This document shows, in pieces, positions 15,376 to 23,915 of a stretch of DNA of 64,000 nt; positions within the stretch are counted from its first letter, which is position 1; each line of letters opens with the position of its first letter. The DNA is from Citricoccus sp. SGAir0253. Lineage in GTDB: Bacteria; Actinomycetota; Actinomycetes; Actinomycetales; Micrococcaceae. The notes below the pieces were generated by a model, which was not told the origin of the DNA, did no database searches, and was given only the letters and a program-made list of their open reading frames with translations. The DNA lies in NCBI RefSeq assembly GCF_005877055.1, contig NZ_CP039424.1, positions 372,001 through 436,000 of the forward strand, given 5' to 3'. Made by a program: the position numbers and the translations under genes.

Positions 15376-16593
15376 TCAGCCGGGCCGGCCCGACACCGCG
15401 GCGTTGAGCACGGGGGCGAGCCGGCGCACCCCCTCGCGCAGCACCTCCGGGGCCACGAAGGAGAAGGCGAGGCGGAAGTGCGGGTCCGGGCCGCCGTCGG
15501 GGGTGAAGGCGGCCCCGGGCACGAAGACCACGCCCTCCGCGGCGGCCGCGTGCATCAGGGGCGCGGTGTCCACGCCGTCCGGCATCCGCGCCCAGACGAA
15601 GAACCCGCCGGCGGGCCGGGTGACGAGCACGCGCGGGTCCAGCCGCGCCTCGAGCTCCTCCACCAGCGCATCACAGCGGCGGGCGTACTCGGCGGCGCAC
15701 CGGGCCACGTGGCCCTGCCAGTCGAAGCGGGTGAGGAAGGCGGTGGCCAGCATCTGGCTGGGCACCGGCGGGCAGATGTACGCGGACTCGGCGCACAGGT
15801 AGAACTCGCGCAGCAGGACCGGGGGGACCAGGGCCCAGCCGATGCGCACCCCGGGGGCGAAGATCTTGGACACGGTCCCCAGGTAGAGCACCTGGTCCCG
15901 ATGGGCGGCGGCGATCGGCGGGACGGGGGCGTCGTCGAAGCCGAGCTGGCCATAGGGGTTGTCCTCCACGATCAGCACGCCCTCCTCGCGGCAGATCCGC
16001 GCCACCTCGTCCCGGCGCTCGGCCGGCATGAGGGCCCCGGAGGGGTTCGCGTAGGACGGGATCGTGTAGAGGAACGCCACGCGCCGGCCCTCGGCCCGCA
16101 GCCGCTGCAGGGTCCGGCGCAGGAAGGCCGGGATGAGGCCCTCCTCGTCGGTCGGGGTGGTGACCGCGTCCAGCTGCCACGTGTTGAAGGTGTTCAGCGC
16201 GCCCACGAAGGTGGGATCCTCCACCACGACGGCGTCGCCCGGGTTCCCGAGCAGGCGCGCCGCGGTGTCGATCCCGGCCTGCGAGCCCGGCGTGACGACG
16301 ACGAGGTCCGGGTCCGCCCCCTCGATCCCGTCCGCGGCCATGACGGTGCAGGCGGCGTCGCGCAGCTCGGGAGTGCCCTGGCCGGCACCGTACTGCAGGC
16401 TCAGGTGCCCCTGCCGGGCCACGAGCCCCTCGGCCACGCGGCCCAGGTCCTCCAGCGGCAGGTCGTCCAGCCACGGGTTCCCGCCGGCGAGGGAGACGAC
16501 GCCGGGGGTCATGGCCAGGTCGAAGACGTCCCGGACCGCCGACTGCCGCACGCCGCGGGCGCGGTCCGAAAGGAATGCTGAGGGCTCGGCCAC
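15376..16593 (-). CDS. PLP-dependent aminotransferase class I/II (2-aminoadipate/aromatic type)
   Basis: A 405-residue fold-type I aminotransferase. The N-terminal SLAGGNPWLDDLP, the YGAGQGTPELRDA block, IPSYANPSG, DNPYGQLGF and the PLP lysine in GTVSKIFAPGVRIGW (about Lys243) match the LysN/ARO8-like aminotransferases also found as the C-terminal half of MocR proteins; no HTH is fused here. The start is GTG at 16593, with TAGCCT seven bases before it, so probably leaderless. Substrate range in this family is broad (aminoadipate, aromatic and branched amino acids). Confidence 0.87.
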   Translation of the reverse strand: MAEPSAFLSDRARGVRQSAVRDVFDLAMTPGVVSLAGGNPWLDDLPLEDLGRVAEGLVARQGHLSLQYGAGQGTPELRDAACTVMAADGIEGADPDLVVVTPGSQAGIDTAARLLGNPGDAVVVEDPTFVGALNTFNTWQLDAVTTPTDEEGLIPAFLRRTLQRLRAEGRRVAFLYTIPSYANPSGALMPAERRDEVARICREEGVLIVEDNPYGQLGFDDAPVPPIAAAHRDQVLYLGTVSKIFAPGVRIGWALVPPVLLREFYLCAESAYICPPVPSQMLATAFLTRFDWQGHVARCAAEYARRCDALVEELEARLDPRVLVTRPAGGFFVWARMPDGVDTAPLMHAAAAEGVVFVPGAAFTPDGGPDPHFRLAFSFVAPEVLREGVRRLAPVLNAAVSGRPG

Positions 16594-16600
16594 GGCTCCG

Positions 16601-16606
16601 AGGCTA
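16601..16606 (-). promoter_or_regulatory. Leaderless -10 (TAGCCT) of the aminotransferase
   Basis: TAGCCT, seven bases, then GTG at 16593 on the minus strand. There is no ribosome site upstream of the start. Confidence 0.5.
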
Positions 16607-16697
16607 GCAACGGGGCGACGGAGGGAGAAGGGGTGTCGCTGGGGCCGGGGCGCGGGGGCGGGAGCTCGGGGAGGCGCGGCGCGGAGGCCGCGGCGGG

Positions 16698-17534
16698 TCA
16701 GCCCTGGCCGGCGGCCTGGTCGGTCTGGTCCGCCTGGTCGGGATCACCGATCTCCACGAGCGGATCGGTGCCCGTGCCCTCGGCGCCTGCGGAGGACCCG
16801 GCGCTCGCCGCGGGGGAGGGCTCGCCGCCCGGGGTGGTGATCTTCTCCCCGAGCTCCAGCGGGGACAGGCCGAGGAGGTCCTCGATCCGGACGCCGTCCA
16901 CCAGGACCTCCGCGTCCGGCACGCCGGCGGCGGCCGCGGCGGTGCGGTTGAGCTGGGCCCGCAGTCGGTAGGACTCGCACTGGCTGCGGCTCACCACGTC
17001 CCCGGTCAGCTCGAGCGTCACGCGGTCGCCCTCCACGCGCGAGGAGACGAACCGCAGCCCGTCCTCGGAGGGGTCGAGGGAGTTCGTCACGGCAGGGTCC
17101 CCGTGCTCGTACTGTTCGTCGTCCAGCAGGAAGTCGATGGCGGAGGCCACCGGGTCCTCCGTCCTCACCGGCACGGTGGTCACCCGCACGAGCAGGTCAC
17201 CGCACGCCACGTCCCGGCCGGTCGTGCCGGGCGGGAAGTCCCCGTTGAGCGCCACGAAGTACAGCGGCAGCTCCACGAAGCCCTCGGCGGAGGTCCTCGG
17301 CAGCGGATCGTCCCCCTGGTCCTGGGAGGTGCCGTTCCCGGGCAGCAGCGAGCAGCCGGCGAGCACGACGGCGGCCGCGGCGCCTCCCAGCGCGAGGGCC
17401 GCGCGGCGCGCGGTGGCCGTGACGGGGCTCGCGGCGGTGCCGGGGGGACGGTGCCCGGCGGAGGGCCGGCCGGCTCGCGACGGGGTGCCGGGCGCGCGGG
17501 GTGACGTGCGGTCCGGGCGGCGTCGCGCGGTCAT
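16698..17534 (-). CDS. Lipoprotein with GerMN-like domain
   Basis: A 278-residue secreted lipoprotein. A long basic N-region precedes a hydrophobic core and the lipobox LAGC (Cys61). The mature part has a beta-rich domain (VELPLYFVALNGDFPPG, later GDRVTLELTGDVVSRSQCES, RAQLNRTAAAAAG and VLVDGVRIEDLL) like the GerMN domain of actinobacterial sporulation/spore-germination-type lipoproteins, followed by a Ser/Gly/Asp-rich tail. ATG at 17534 follows CCCAGGAGTTCC. A paralogue with the same layout (an acid/base beta motif ending in a conserved VLIDGTPI) is at 46734. GerMN domains are thought to bind peptidoglycan or other ligands; the function here is unknown. Confidence 0.75.
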   Translation of the reverse strand: MTARRRPDRTSPRAPGTPSRAGRPSAGHRPPGTAASPVTATARRAALALGGAAAAVVLAGCSLLPGNGTSQDQGDDPLPRTSAEGFVELPLYFVALNGDFPPGTTGRDVACGDLLVRVTTVPVRTEDPVASAIDFLLDDEQYEHGDPAVTNSLDPSEDGLRFVSSRVEGDRVTLELTGDVVSRSQCESYRLRAQLNRTAAAAAGVPDAEVLVDGVRIEDLLGLSPLELGEKITTPGGEPSPAASAGSSAGAEGTGTDPLVEIGDPDQADQTDQAAGQG

Positions 17535-17904
17535 GGAACTCCTGGGGGACGGCGGGCGTGCGGCGGGCGCCGTCCGGGGCCGGCCGCGCGAGGTCGGCAC
17601 CATCGTACTCCGGAGCCCGTCGGCCGCCGGGTCACGGCGCGGACGACGCCGCAGGTCACCGTGCGGCGGGGAAGAAAGTGGCCGGGGCCCAAGAACGGGG
17701 TGGGCCCCGGCCGGTCTGGCGGCCATCCGGTCCTCGGAGGGGGGAATGAGGTGACCGGCCTTCACGCCAGACTCTGCACCGACCGGCTCAGGAGCGGTCG
17801 GAAACTTTTGACATCAATCAATACTGGCACGGTATGGCTCTCCTGCCAAGCGTGAACGGCGGGTTAAATCGGTGACCTCGCTCTCATGCCGGCGGGACGC
17901 AGCG
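17535..17904. other. 370-bp gap with an unassigned promoter-like TTGACA
   Basis: This lies between the lipoprotein start and the end of the HTH gene, both minus strand. Near 17600 the minus strand has TACGAT, a candidate -10 for the lipoprotein. On the plus strand, TTGACA at 17808-17813 is followed 19 bases later by TATGGC in a locally AT-richer stretch, yet no plus-strand gene follows before 18477. No ORF with coding character is seen. Confidence 0.5.
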
Positions 17905-18393
17905 TCAGCCCTCGTCAAAGGAGGGGGCAGGGGCAGGGTGGGCGCCATCGCCCGAGGCTGACCGCGAGTCCCGCGCCCGCTCCTCCTGCGCGCGGGCCTC
18001 CTCGCGCCGGCGCACCCACGCGAGCACGTCCTCGGGGTGGATCCGGCGGTGCGTGCCCCGGTAGGTCACCGGGATCTCGCCCCGGTCGGCCAACTGGCGC
18101 AGGTAGGTGTTGGACACCCCGGCCAGCCGGGCCGCCTGCGAGGTGTTCAGCCAGCGGTTCTGCTCCGCGACCGTCACCACCGCGCCGCCGGCGAGCCGGC
18201 CGAGGAGGTCCAGCACCGCGGTCGTGGCCGCCGGGCCGAGGCGCACGGTGGTGCCGTCCAGCACGACGGTGGCGTCCGGCGTCGGGCCGTGCGGCGCGCC
18301 CAACCCGCCGAGGCGGCCGAGCACCGCGAGCTCGCCGGCGGGCAGGGGACCGTGGGTGGTGCTGCGGGACAGCACGGGGATGTCATCGGCCAT
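17905..18393 (-). CDS. Excisionase-type helix-turn-helix DNA-binding protein
   Basis: A 162-residue protein whose C-terminal half carries a MerR/excisionase-like HTH_17 domain (WLNTSQAARLAGVSNTYLRQLADRGEIPVTYRGTHRRIHPEDVLAWVRRR, about residues 80-130). The N-terminal 80 residues (VVLDGTTVRLGPAATTAVLDLLGRLAGGAVVTV) look like the N-terminal part of antitoxins that pair with PIN-domain toxins. No toxin-like gene follows downstream. The start at 18393 has TAGGGT seven bases ahead, so it is probably leaderless. Either a solitary regulator or a former antitoxin; unsure. Confidence 0.75.
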   Translation of the reverse strand: MADDIPVLSRSTTHGPLPAGELAVLGRLGGLGAPHGPTPDATVVLDGTTVRLGPAATTAVLDLLGRLAGGAVVTVAEQNRWLNTSQAARLAGVSNTYLRQLADRGEIPVTYRGTHRRIHPEDVLAWVRRREEARAQEERARDSRSASGDGAHPAPAPSFDEG

Positions 18394-18400
18394 GGGCCGA

Positions 18401-18406
18401 ACCCTA
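18401..18406 (-). promoter_or_regulatory. Leaderless -10 (TAGGGT) of the HTH gene
   Basis: TAGGGT, seven bases, then ATG at 18393 on the minus strand. It forms a divergent leaderless pair with the CitE-like gene, 83 bases apart. Confidence 0.5.
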
Positions 18407-18464
18407 CCCGTGGCCGGTCCCGCGGTGCCGTCCCGCGGCGCCGTCCCGCCGGGGGCGGCGGCGG

Positions 18465-18470
18465 TAGGCT
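18465..18470 (+). promoter_or_regulatory. Leaderless -10 (TAGGCT) of the CitE-like gene
   Basis: TAGGCT, six bases (GGGGGC), then ATG at 18477. The run before the ATG is not a convincing ribosome site. Confidence 0.55.
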
Positions 18471-18476
18471 GGGGGC

Positions 18477-19322
18477 ATGCCCCTGCGTAACCGCCGTGCT
18501 GCCGCCCTGCCCGCCAAGCTGAGCCGGTCCTGGCTGCTGGTGAACGCGGCCCACCCGGAGGACTTCGCCCCGGGCCTGGCCTCGGAGGCGGACTCGGTCC
18601 TGTTCGACCTCGAGGCGGCCGTGCCCCAGGACCAGAAGGACGCCGCGCGGCAGTCCGTGGTCGAGGCGCTCAACGGCGGCATGGATGCCTGGGTCCGGAT
18701 CAACGCGATCGACACCGAGGACTGGCAGCGGGACCTCGAGGCGCTGTCCGGGGCCACCGGGCTGCGCGGGGTGATGCTCGCGCTGGCCGAGGAACCCGAG
18801 CAGGTCACCCTGACCGCCATGCGGCTGCGGGCCGGCACGCCGGTGATCGCGCTCATCGAGTCGGCGCTGGGCCTGGAGAACGCGACCGCGGTGGCCCGCG
18901 CCCCGGGCACCTTCCGCCTCGCGTTCGGCACCAACGACTTCCGCAAGGACACCGGCGTCTCCGACGACCCCATGGCCATGGCCTATGCGCGCTCCCGGCT
19001 CGTCATCGCCTCGCGCGTGGGCAAGCTGCCCGGGGCGATCGACGGGCCGCCGGCCGCCGCGGACGACGAGGCCGCCGTGGTGGAGACCTCCCGGGTCACC
19101 GCCTCGATGGGCATGACCGGGCGGCTGTGCCTCAACCGCGCCCAGGTGGACTCCATCAACCGGGCCCTGTCCCCGTCCGAGGACGAGGTCGCCTGGGCCG
19201 TGGACATGCTGCAGGCGCACCGGGCCGGGGCGTCCGTGGGCGACGGCTCCTACCTGCCGCGTCTGGCCCGTGCCCAGAAGATCGCCGACCTGGCCGATTC
19301 CTACGGCCTCTGGAACGCCTGA
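18477..19322 (+). CDS. HpcH/HpaI aldolase/citrate lyase family protein (CitE-like)
   Basis: A 281-residue TIM-barrel lyase. SWLLVNAAHPEDFAPGLASEADSVLFDLEAAVP, the metal-ligand Glu in ALIESALGLENA, and LAFGTNDFRKDTG are the CitE/malyl-CoA-lyase pattern of Mg2+-dependent enzymes that cleave or form CoA esters such as citryl-CoA, malyl-CoA or citramalyl-CoA. No citrate-lyase alpha or gamma subunit is present, so it is a stand-alone CitE-like enzyme. It is leaderless from ATG 18477. It is followed after 114 bases by pdxS on the same strand, with no evident functional link. Confidence 0.85.
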   Translation: MPLRNRRAAALPAKLSRSWLLVNAAHPEDFAPGLASEADSVLFDLEAAVPQDQKDAARQSVVEALNGGMDAWVRINAIDTEDWQRDLEALSGATGLRGVMLALAEEPEQVTLTAMRLRAGTPVIALIESALGLENATAVARAPGTFRLAFGTNDFRKDTGVSDDPMAMAYARSRLVIASRVGKLPGAIDGPPAAADDEAAVVETSRVTASMGMTGRLCLNRAQVDSINRALSPSEDEVAWAVDMLQAHRAGASVGDGSYLPRLARAQKIADLADSYGLWNA

Positions 19323-19436
19323 CCGTCACGCCCGGACACCGGTTCCCGGGCATGCGTGCGGGGACGGTAGATTTCTCCCCAGCCATACCGACGTGACGTC
19401 CCCCACGCGGGTGGCGGATTCGTGAAAGGAACACCC

Positions 19437-20429
19437 ATGACCAGCACCACCGCAGGGACGTCCGCCACCCAGGACGTCACCGCCTCCTCGATCGCCGGCT
19501 CCGAGACCCACGAGCCCGGCTCCATCCAGGACTCCGGCCAGGGCTCGCCGCGCACCGGCACGGCCCGCGTCAAGCGCGGCCTGGCCGACATGCTCAAGGG
19601 CGGCGTGATCATGGACGTCGTCACCGCCGAGCAGGCGAGGATCGCCGAGGACGCCGGTGCCGTGGCCGTGATGGCCCTCGAGCGCGTGCCCGCTGACATC
19701 CGCGCCCAGGGCGGCGTGGCCCGCATGTCCGACCCGGACCTGATCGACCAGATCGTGGACGCCGTGTCCATCCCCGTCATGGCCAAGGCCCGGATCGGCC
19801 ACTTCGTGGAGGCCCAGGTCCTCGAGGCGCTCAAGGTCGACTACATCGACGAGTCCGAGGTCCTGTCCCCGGCCGACTACGTGAACCACATCGACAAGTG
19901 GGACTTCACCGTCCCCTTCGTCTGCGGCGCCACCAACCTCGGCGAGGCCCTGCGCCGCATCACCGAGGGCGCGGCCATGATCCGCTCCAAGGGCGAGGCC
20001 GGCACCGGTGACGTCTCCGAGGCCGTCAAGCACATCCGCACCATCCGCGGCGAGATCGCCAAGCTGTCCGCGCTGTCCAAGGACGAGCTCTACGTGGCCG
20101 CCAAGGAGCTGCAGGCCCCGTACGAGCTCGTGGCCGAGGTCGCCCGCGAGGGCAAGCTGCCCGTGGTGCTCTTCACCGCCGGCGGCGTGGCCACCCCGGC
20201 CGACGCGGCCCTGATGATGCAGCTCGGCGCCGACGGCGTGTTCGTGGGCTCCGGCATCTTCAAGTCCGGCAACCCCGAGGCCCGTGCCGCCGCGATCGTG
20301 CGCGCCACGGCCCAGTACACCGACGCCGCCGCCGTCGCCGACGCTTCGCGCGGCCTGGGCGAGGCCATGGTCGGCATCAACGTCGCCGACCTGCCCGCCC
20401 CGCACCGCCTGGCCGAACGCGGGTGGTGA
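19437..20429 (+). CDS. pdxS: Pyridoxal 5'-phosphate synthase lyase subunit PdxS
   Basis: PdxS joins ribose 5-phosphate, glyceraldehyde 3-phosphate and ammonia into PLP. The 330 residues carry an N-terminal extension of about 40 low-complexity residues before the conserved [18 protein letters not shown]. The two catalytic lysines are visible: Lys117 in MAKARIGHF, for the sugar Schiff base, and Lys185 in [11 protein letters not shown], 68 residues later, as in Bacillus (81 and 149). ATG at 19437 follows GAAAGGA; an in-frame GTG at 19422 overlaps that ribosome site and was rejected. Family A repeat copy 4 sits between pdxS and pdxT. Confidence 0.98.
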   Translation: MTSTTAGTSATQDVTASSIAGSETHEPGSIQDSGQGSPRTGTARVKRGLADMLKGGVIMDVVTAEQARIAEDAGAVAVMALERVPADIRAQGGVARMSDPDLIDQIVDAVSIPVMAKARIGHFVEAQVLEALKVDYIDESEVLSPADYVNHIDKWDFTVPFVCGATNLGEALRRITEGAAMIRSKGEAGTGDVSEAVKHIRTIRGEIAKLSALSKDELYVAAKELQAPYELVAEVAREGKLPVVLFTAGGVATPADAALMMQLGADGVFVGSGIFKSGNPEARAAAIVRATAQYTDAAAVADASRGLGEAMVGINVADLPAPHRLAERGW

Positions 20430-20470
20430 GCCCCGCCGTCGGGACCCGTCCCGACGACGCCCTCCAGGTG

Positions 20471-20512
20471 ACTTTGCGGGCAGAACCCACCGGTCGATAC
20501 TGCCCGCAAAGT
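20471..20512. repeat. Family A palindromic repeat, copy 4
   Basis: ACTTTGCGGGCAGAACCCA, ACCGGT-type centre, right arm TGCCCGCAAAGT. It lies 42 bases after the pdxS stop and 20 before the pdxT start, so it may lower read-through between the two genes. Confidence 0.88.
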
Positions 20513-20532
20513 CACCACGGGGGAGGGCGGGC

Positions 20533-21216
20533 GTGAGCGCCGGCCGGAGCCCCGCCACGGAGCCGGGCCTCGCGGGGGCGGCTCCCGCCGTCGGGGTCTT
20601 CGCCCTCCAGGGGGACGTGCGCGAGCACGTCCGCGTGCTGACCGAGCTGGGGGCCCGCGTGTCCCCGGTGCGCTCGGCCGGGGACCTGGCCGGGCTGGAC
20701 GGCCTGGTCATCCCGGGCGGCGAGTCCTCGGTGATGGACAAGCTCTCCCGGCTGCTGGGCCTGGCCCCGGCGGTGCGGGACGCGATCGACGGCGGCCTGC
20801 CCGTCTACGGCACGTGCGCCGGGATGATCATGCTCGCGGACCGGATCGCCAACCCGATCACCGGCCAGCAGTCCCTGGGCGGCCTGGACGTCACGGTCCA
20901 GCGCAACGCCTTCGGCTCGCAGGTCGACTCCTTCGAGACGGACCTCGAGGTGCCGGCGGTGTCCGCCGAGCCGGTGCAGGCCGTCTTCATCCGCGCGCCC
21001 GCCGTCCTGGCGGCCGGGCCGGAGGTCGAGGTGCTGGCCTCCGTCCCGGCGGAGCGGCTCGAGGCCGGGGTGCCGCGCGAGGGCCTGGGCGCCGAGGTCC
21101 CCGTGGCCGTGCGCCAGGGCAACCTGCTGGCCACGAGCTTCCATCCCGAGGTCACCGGAGACTGGTCCTTCCACCGGTACTTCCTGGGGGAGCTGGTCGG
21201 CCCGTCACGGCCGTGA
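20533..21216 (+). CDS. pdxT: Pyridoxal 5'-phosphate synthase glutaminase subunit PdxT
   Basis: A class-I-type glutaminase of 227 residues that supplies ammonia to PdxS. It has VGVFALQGDVREHV near the start, GLVIPGGESSVM, the nucleophile Cys95 in YGTCAGMIML, and His204-x-Glu206 in SFHPEVTGD. The start is GTG at 20533 after GGGAGGGCGGGC. The first 20 residues are a short extension. It follows pdxS by 103 bases with a repeat hairpin between them. An 11-bp terminator begins immediately after the stop. Confidence 0.97.
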   Translation: MSAGRSPATEPGLAGAAPAVGVFALQGDVREHVRVLTELGARVSPVRSAGDLAGLDGLVIPGGESSVMDKLSRLLGLAPAVRDAIDGGLPVYGTCAGMIMLADRIANPITGQQSLGGLDVTVQRNAFGSQVDSFETDLEVPAVSAEPVQAVFIRAPAVLAAGPEVEVLASVPAERLEAGVPREGLGAEVPVAVRQGNLLATSFHPEVTGDWSFHRYFLGELVGPSRP

Positions 21217-21244
21217 GGGGTGCCGGGTCCTCGCCCGGCACCCC
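21217..21244. terminator. Bidirectional terminator hairpin after pdxT
   Basis: GGGGTGCCGGG, loop TCCTCG, CCCGGCACCCC: a perfect 11-bp stem starting directly after the pdxT stop and before the convergent gene. Confidence 0.8.
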
Positions 21245-21291
21245 GCTCCGGGCCGGTCCGTGCTCGTCCGCCGGCCAGGGGGTCGCCGGTC

Positions 21292-22203
21292 TCAGCCGGC
21301 TTGCGCGAGCGCGCCCAGGGCGGCCAGCGGGGAGGGCGTGGAGCCCGCGTCGGCCTCGTCCTGCACCGTGTTGCGCAGCACGCCCAGGCCGGTGATCTCC
21401 ACCTCGACCTCGTCGCCCGCGTCCAGCAGGCCGTCCTCGCCCCAGAACAGGCCGACGCCGCCGGGGGTGCCGGTGACGATGACGTCACCGGGATGGAGCC
21501 GGGTGAACCCGGTGACGTAGCTGATGAGGGTCGGGATGTCGAAGTAGAGGTCCGCCACGGAGGCGTGCTGGCGCACCTCGCCGTTGACCCGGGTCTCCAG
21601 GGTCAGTCCGTGCACGTCGCCCACGTCCGCGGCCGGGACCAGGTAGGGGCCGAAGGCGCCGGTGGCCGGGAAGTTCTTGCCCGGGATCCACTGGCTGGCG
21701 GCCTTCTGCCAGTCGCGGACGGAGAAGTCGTTGTAGTTGGCGTAGCCGGCGACGTGGTCGAACGCGTCCTCCGGGGCCACGTGCCACGCCTCCTTGCCGA
21801 TGACCAGGGCCATCTCACCTTCGTAGTCGAACGTGCCCGTGGAGGCCGGCTTGATCGCCGGGGCCAGGTGGCCCATCTGCGTGTCCGCGAACCGGGTGAA
21901 GACCGTGGGCGCCGTCTGCCCGGTCTTGCCGGACTCCTCCTGGTGCGTCCGGTAGTTCACGCCGATGCAGATGATCTTCCCGGGCGTGGTCAGGCATGGC
22001 AGGTAGGAGATGTCCGCCTCGGCGTAGGTGGGCGCACCGGCCAGGGCGGAGGGCTCCAGGGTGCCGAAGACTCCGGCGGCCACGGCGTCGTGCAACGAGG
22101 CGGCGCGGCCGGTGCCGGTGGGGCCGAGGTCGTAGACGACTCCCTGCGAGGCGACGCCCCATGTCGGGGTGCCTTCCGGGGTCACGAAGCTGAGGTAGTT
22201 CAC
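21292..22203 (-). CDS. Fumarylacetoacetate hydrolase (FAH) family protein
   Basis: A 303-residue FAH-fold enzyme. The core is IGVNYRTHQEESG, FDYEGEMALVIGKEAWHV (metal glutamates), GYANYNDFSVRDWQ, GKNFPATGAFGPYLVP and VTGTPGGVGLF. The family covers fumarylpyruvate and acylpyruvate hydrolases, 2-hydroxy-hexadienedioate isomerase/decarboxylase and hydratases that act after ring cleavage. The start is GTG at 22203 (VNYLSFVTPEG), preceded by CTTGGGAGACCCTT. It is divergent from the LLM monooxygenase, with S-box 1 between. In context it would hydrolyse or tautomerise the product of the extradiol dioxygenase at 27986. The exact reaction is not determined. Confidence 0.88.
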   Translation of the reverse strand: MNYLSFVTPEGTPTWGVASQGVVYDLGPTGTGRAASLHDAVAAGVFGTLEPSALAGAPTYAEADISYLPCLTTPGKIICIGVNYRTHQEESGKTGQTAPTVFTRFADTQMGHLAPAIKPASTGTFDYEGEMALVIGKEAWHVAPEDAFDHVAGYANYNDFSVRDWQKAASQWIPGKNFPATGAFGPYLVPAADVGDVHGLTLETRVNGEVRQHASVADLYFDIPTLISYVTGFTRLHPGDVIVTGTPGGVGLFWGEDGLLDAGDEVEVEITGLGVLRNTVQDEADAGSTPSPLAALGALAQAG

Positions 22204-22299
22204 AAGGGTCTCCCAAGGGTCGGGCCAGGGGGCGCACCATCGGTCCGCCGGTCGCGGCGGAGTGCCGCGCGCATCGTCACACACCGTATCCAGCGATCC

Positions 22300-22327
22300 T
22301 GCACTGTGCAAGAAGAAAATATTCTTC
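22300..22327. promoter_or_regulatory. S-box 1: TGCACTGTGCA plus AT-rich palindrome
   Basis: TGCACTGTGCA (perfect 5-1-5 palindrome) is followed directly by GAAGAAAATATTCTTC (6-4-6). The AT-rich part is one of only four such islands in this stretch, all in intergenic DNA of catabolic genes. It lies 97 bases from the FAH gene and 143 from the LLM monooxygenase gene, which diverge here. Confidence 0.6.
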
Positions 22328-22469
22328 AGCCTTAATTGCGAAAGGGGTGGAAAAATGCCGTGCTGTGCGTCATGCTGGTCCGTGACAGCCGTCTCAGCGG
22401 CGCGTGCGCCACCCCGACCCCCGTGAGTCACCGGGGGAGGGCCCGGAGTCTAGGAAAGGACGACCCCCG

Positions 22470-23801
22470 ATGAGCACTTCCAAGCCGGCTCAGCACATGG
22501 TCCTGACGACCTTCATGCTGCCCGCGGGATACCACAAGGACAGCTGGCGGATGGAGGGGAGCCGGGCCGAGGAGCTCGGCAACCTGGACTTCGTCCTCGA
22601 GCTCACCCAGATGGCCGAGGCGGCCAAGCTGGACGCCGTGTTCTTCGGGGACGTGGTGCACGCCAACACCCTGCTGCGTGGGGACATCAAGATGAACGGC
22701 TTCTACGAACCCGTCGCCGTGCTCTCGGCCCTGGCCGCCCGCACCCAGCACATCGGCCTGGTCGGCACCATCTCCACGTCCTTCACCGAGCCCTACAACG
22801 TGGCCCGGCAGCTCTGCGGGCTCGACCACATGTCCAACGGCCGCGCCGGGTGGAACATCGTGACCTCCTCGGACGGCTTCCAGAACTTCGGCATGGACCA
22901 GGCCCCGGACCCGGCCACCCGCTACCGCCGCGCCACCGAGTTCGTGGACGTGGTGCGCCGGCTGTGGGACTCCTGGGACGACGGCGCCGTGATCGTGGAC
23001 CGCGCCTCGGGCGAGTACCTGGACCGCACCCGCCTGCACCCGATCGACCACGAGGGCGAGTTCTTCCGCGTCCAGGGCCCGCTGAACATGCCCACCAGCC
23101 CGCAGCGCCACCCCGTGCTGGCCCAGGCCGGGTCCTCGGGCCCGGGCATGGAGCTGGGCTCGTCCATCGGGGACATGATCTACACGGCCCAGCCCCACAA
23201 GCAGCCCTCGATCGAGTTCTACGCCACGTTCAAGCGGATGGCCAAGGACAAGGGGCGCCACCCGGACCACGTGAAGATCATCCCCGGCATCCTGCCCATC
23301 CTCGGGGACACCGAGGCCGAGGCGCGCGAGCTGGCCGACGAGCTCGGCCGCCACGTGCACCTGGAGAACGGGCGCACCCAGGTCGGTGCGGACCTGCGCA
23401 TGGACCTGTCCGAGCTGGATTACGACGAGCGCATCCCGGCCGAGTGGTTCCGCGAGGACGACTCCCTGGGCAGCCGCTACAAGATTTACCGGATGAAGTC
23501 CGTGGAGATGGGCATGACCCTGCGCGAGCTGATCGTGGACCTCGCCCGGTCCACCGGTCACCAGTGGATGGCCGGCACCGCGTCCCAGGTCGCCGACCGG
23601 ATGGTCGACTGGTTCGAGTCCAAGGCCTGCGACGGCTTCAACCTGAACTCCCCGTTCAACCCCGGGGGTTTCAAGCTGATCTGCGACAAGCTCGTGCCCG
23701 AGCTGCAGGACCGCGGGTACTTCCGCAGCGAGTACGAGGGCGCCACGTTCCGGGAGAACCTCGGCCTGCCCGAGGTCTCACCGTCGCTGCAGCCGGCCTG
23801 A
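22470..23801 (+). CDS. LLM-class FMN-dependent monooxygenase (NtaA/SnaA/DszA type)
   Basis: A 443-residue bacterial luciferase-like monooxygenase of the nitrilotriacetate/dibenzothiophene-sulfone group. It has FGDVVHANTL near the N-terminus, the conserved SNGRAGWNIVTS and later HEGEFFRVQGPLN, LAQAGSSGPGMELG. These enzymes use FMNH2 from a separate reductase and O2; the fused reductase at 42979 is the only flavin reductase in view. ATG at 22470 follows GGAAAGGACGACCC. It is divergent from the FAH gene. Two consecutive hairpins follow before the phenol oxidase gene. Substrate unknown: an N- or S-heterocycle or an aromatic side chain is possible. Confidence 0.87.
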   Translation: MSTSKPAQHMVLTTFMLPAGYHKDSWRMEGSRAEELGNLDFVLELTQMAEAAKLDAVFFGDVVHANTLLRGDIKMNGFYEPVAVLSALAARTQHIGLVGTISTSFTEPYNVARQLCGLDHMSNGRAGWNIVTSSDGFQNFGMDQAPDPATRYRRATEFVDVVRRLWDSWDDGAVIVDRASGEYLDRTRLHPIDHEGEFFRVQGPLNMPTSPQRHPVLAQAGSSGPGMELGSSIGDMIYTAQPHKQPSIEFYATFKRMAKDKGRHPDHVKIIPGILPILGDTEAEARELADELGRHVHLENGRTQVGADLRMDLSELDYDERIPAEWFREDDSLGSRYKIYRMKSVEMGMTLRELIVDLARSTGHQWMAGTASQVADRMVDWFESKACDGFNLNSPFNPGGFKLICDKLVPELQDRGYFRSEYEGATFRENLGLPEVSPSLQPA

Positions 23802-23810
23802 GGCCGCCCC

Positions 23811-23839
23811 GCCCGCCCCGGCGCGACGCCGGGGCGGGC
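23811..23839 (+). terminator. Intercistronic hairpin 1
   Basis: GCCCGCCCCGGCG, loop CGA, CGCCGGGGCGGGC: a 13-bp perfect stem ten bases past the LLM gene. It is probably a terminator or mRNA processing hairpin between LLM and phenol-oxidase genes. Confidence 0.7.
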
Positions 23840-23847
23840 CCCCAAGC

Positions 23848-23887
23848 CGGGCCGCCCACCGCTGGAGGAACCGCGGTGGGCGGCCCG
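23848..23887 (+). other. Intercistronic hairpin 2 with a ribosome-site-like loop
   Basis: CGGGCCGCCCACCGC pairs over 15 bp with its complement, and the loop is TGGAGGAAC plus one base. The loop thus exposes GGAGG. A GTG at 23876 inside the right arm opens a 15-codon frame that ends at 23923, overlapping the oxidase start at 23916. This may be a small coupled leader or chance. Confidence 0.45.
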
Positions 23888-23915
23888 AACCAGTCCCTGG
23901 AGAAGAGGTATGGAG

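Noticed and set aside
19422-19437. GTG at 19422 as the pdxS start
   Set aside because: It overlaps the GAAAGGA ribosome site that correctly spaces the ATG at 19437.
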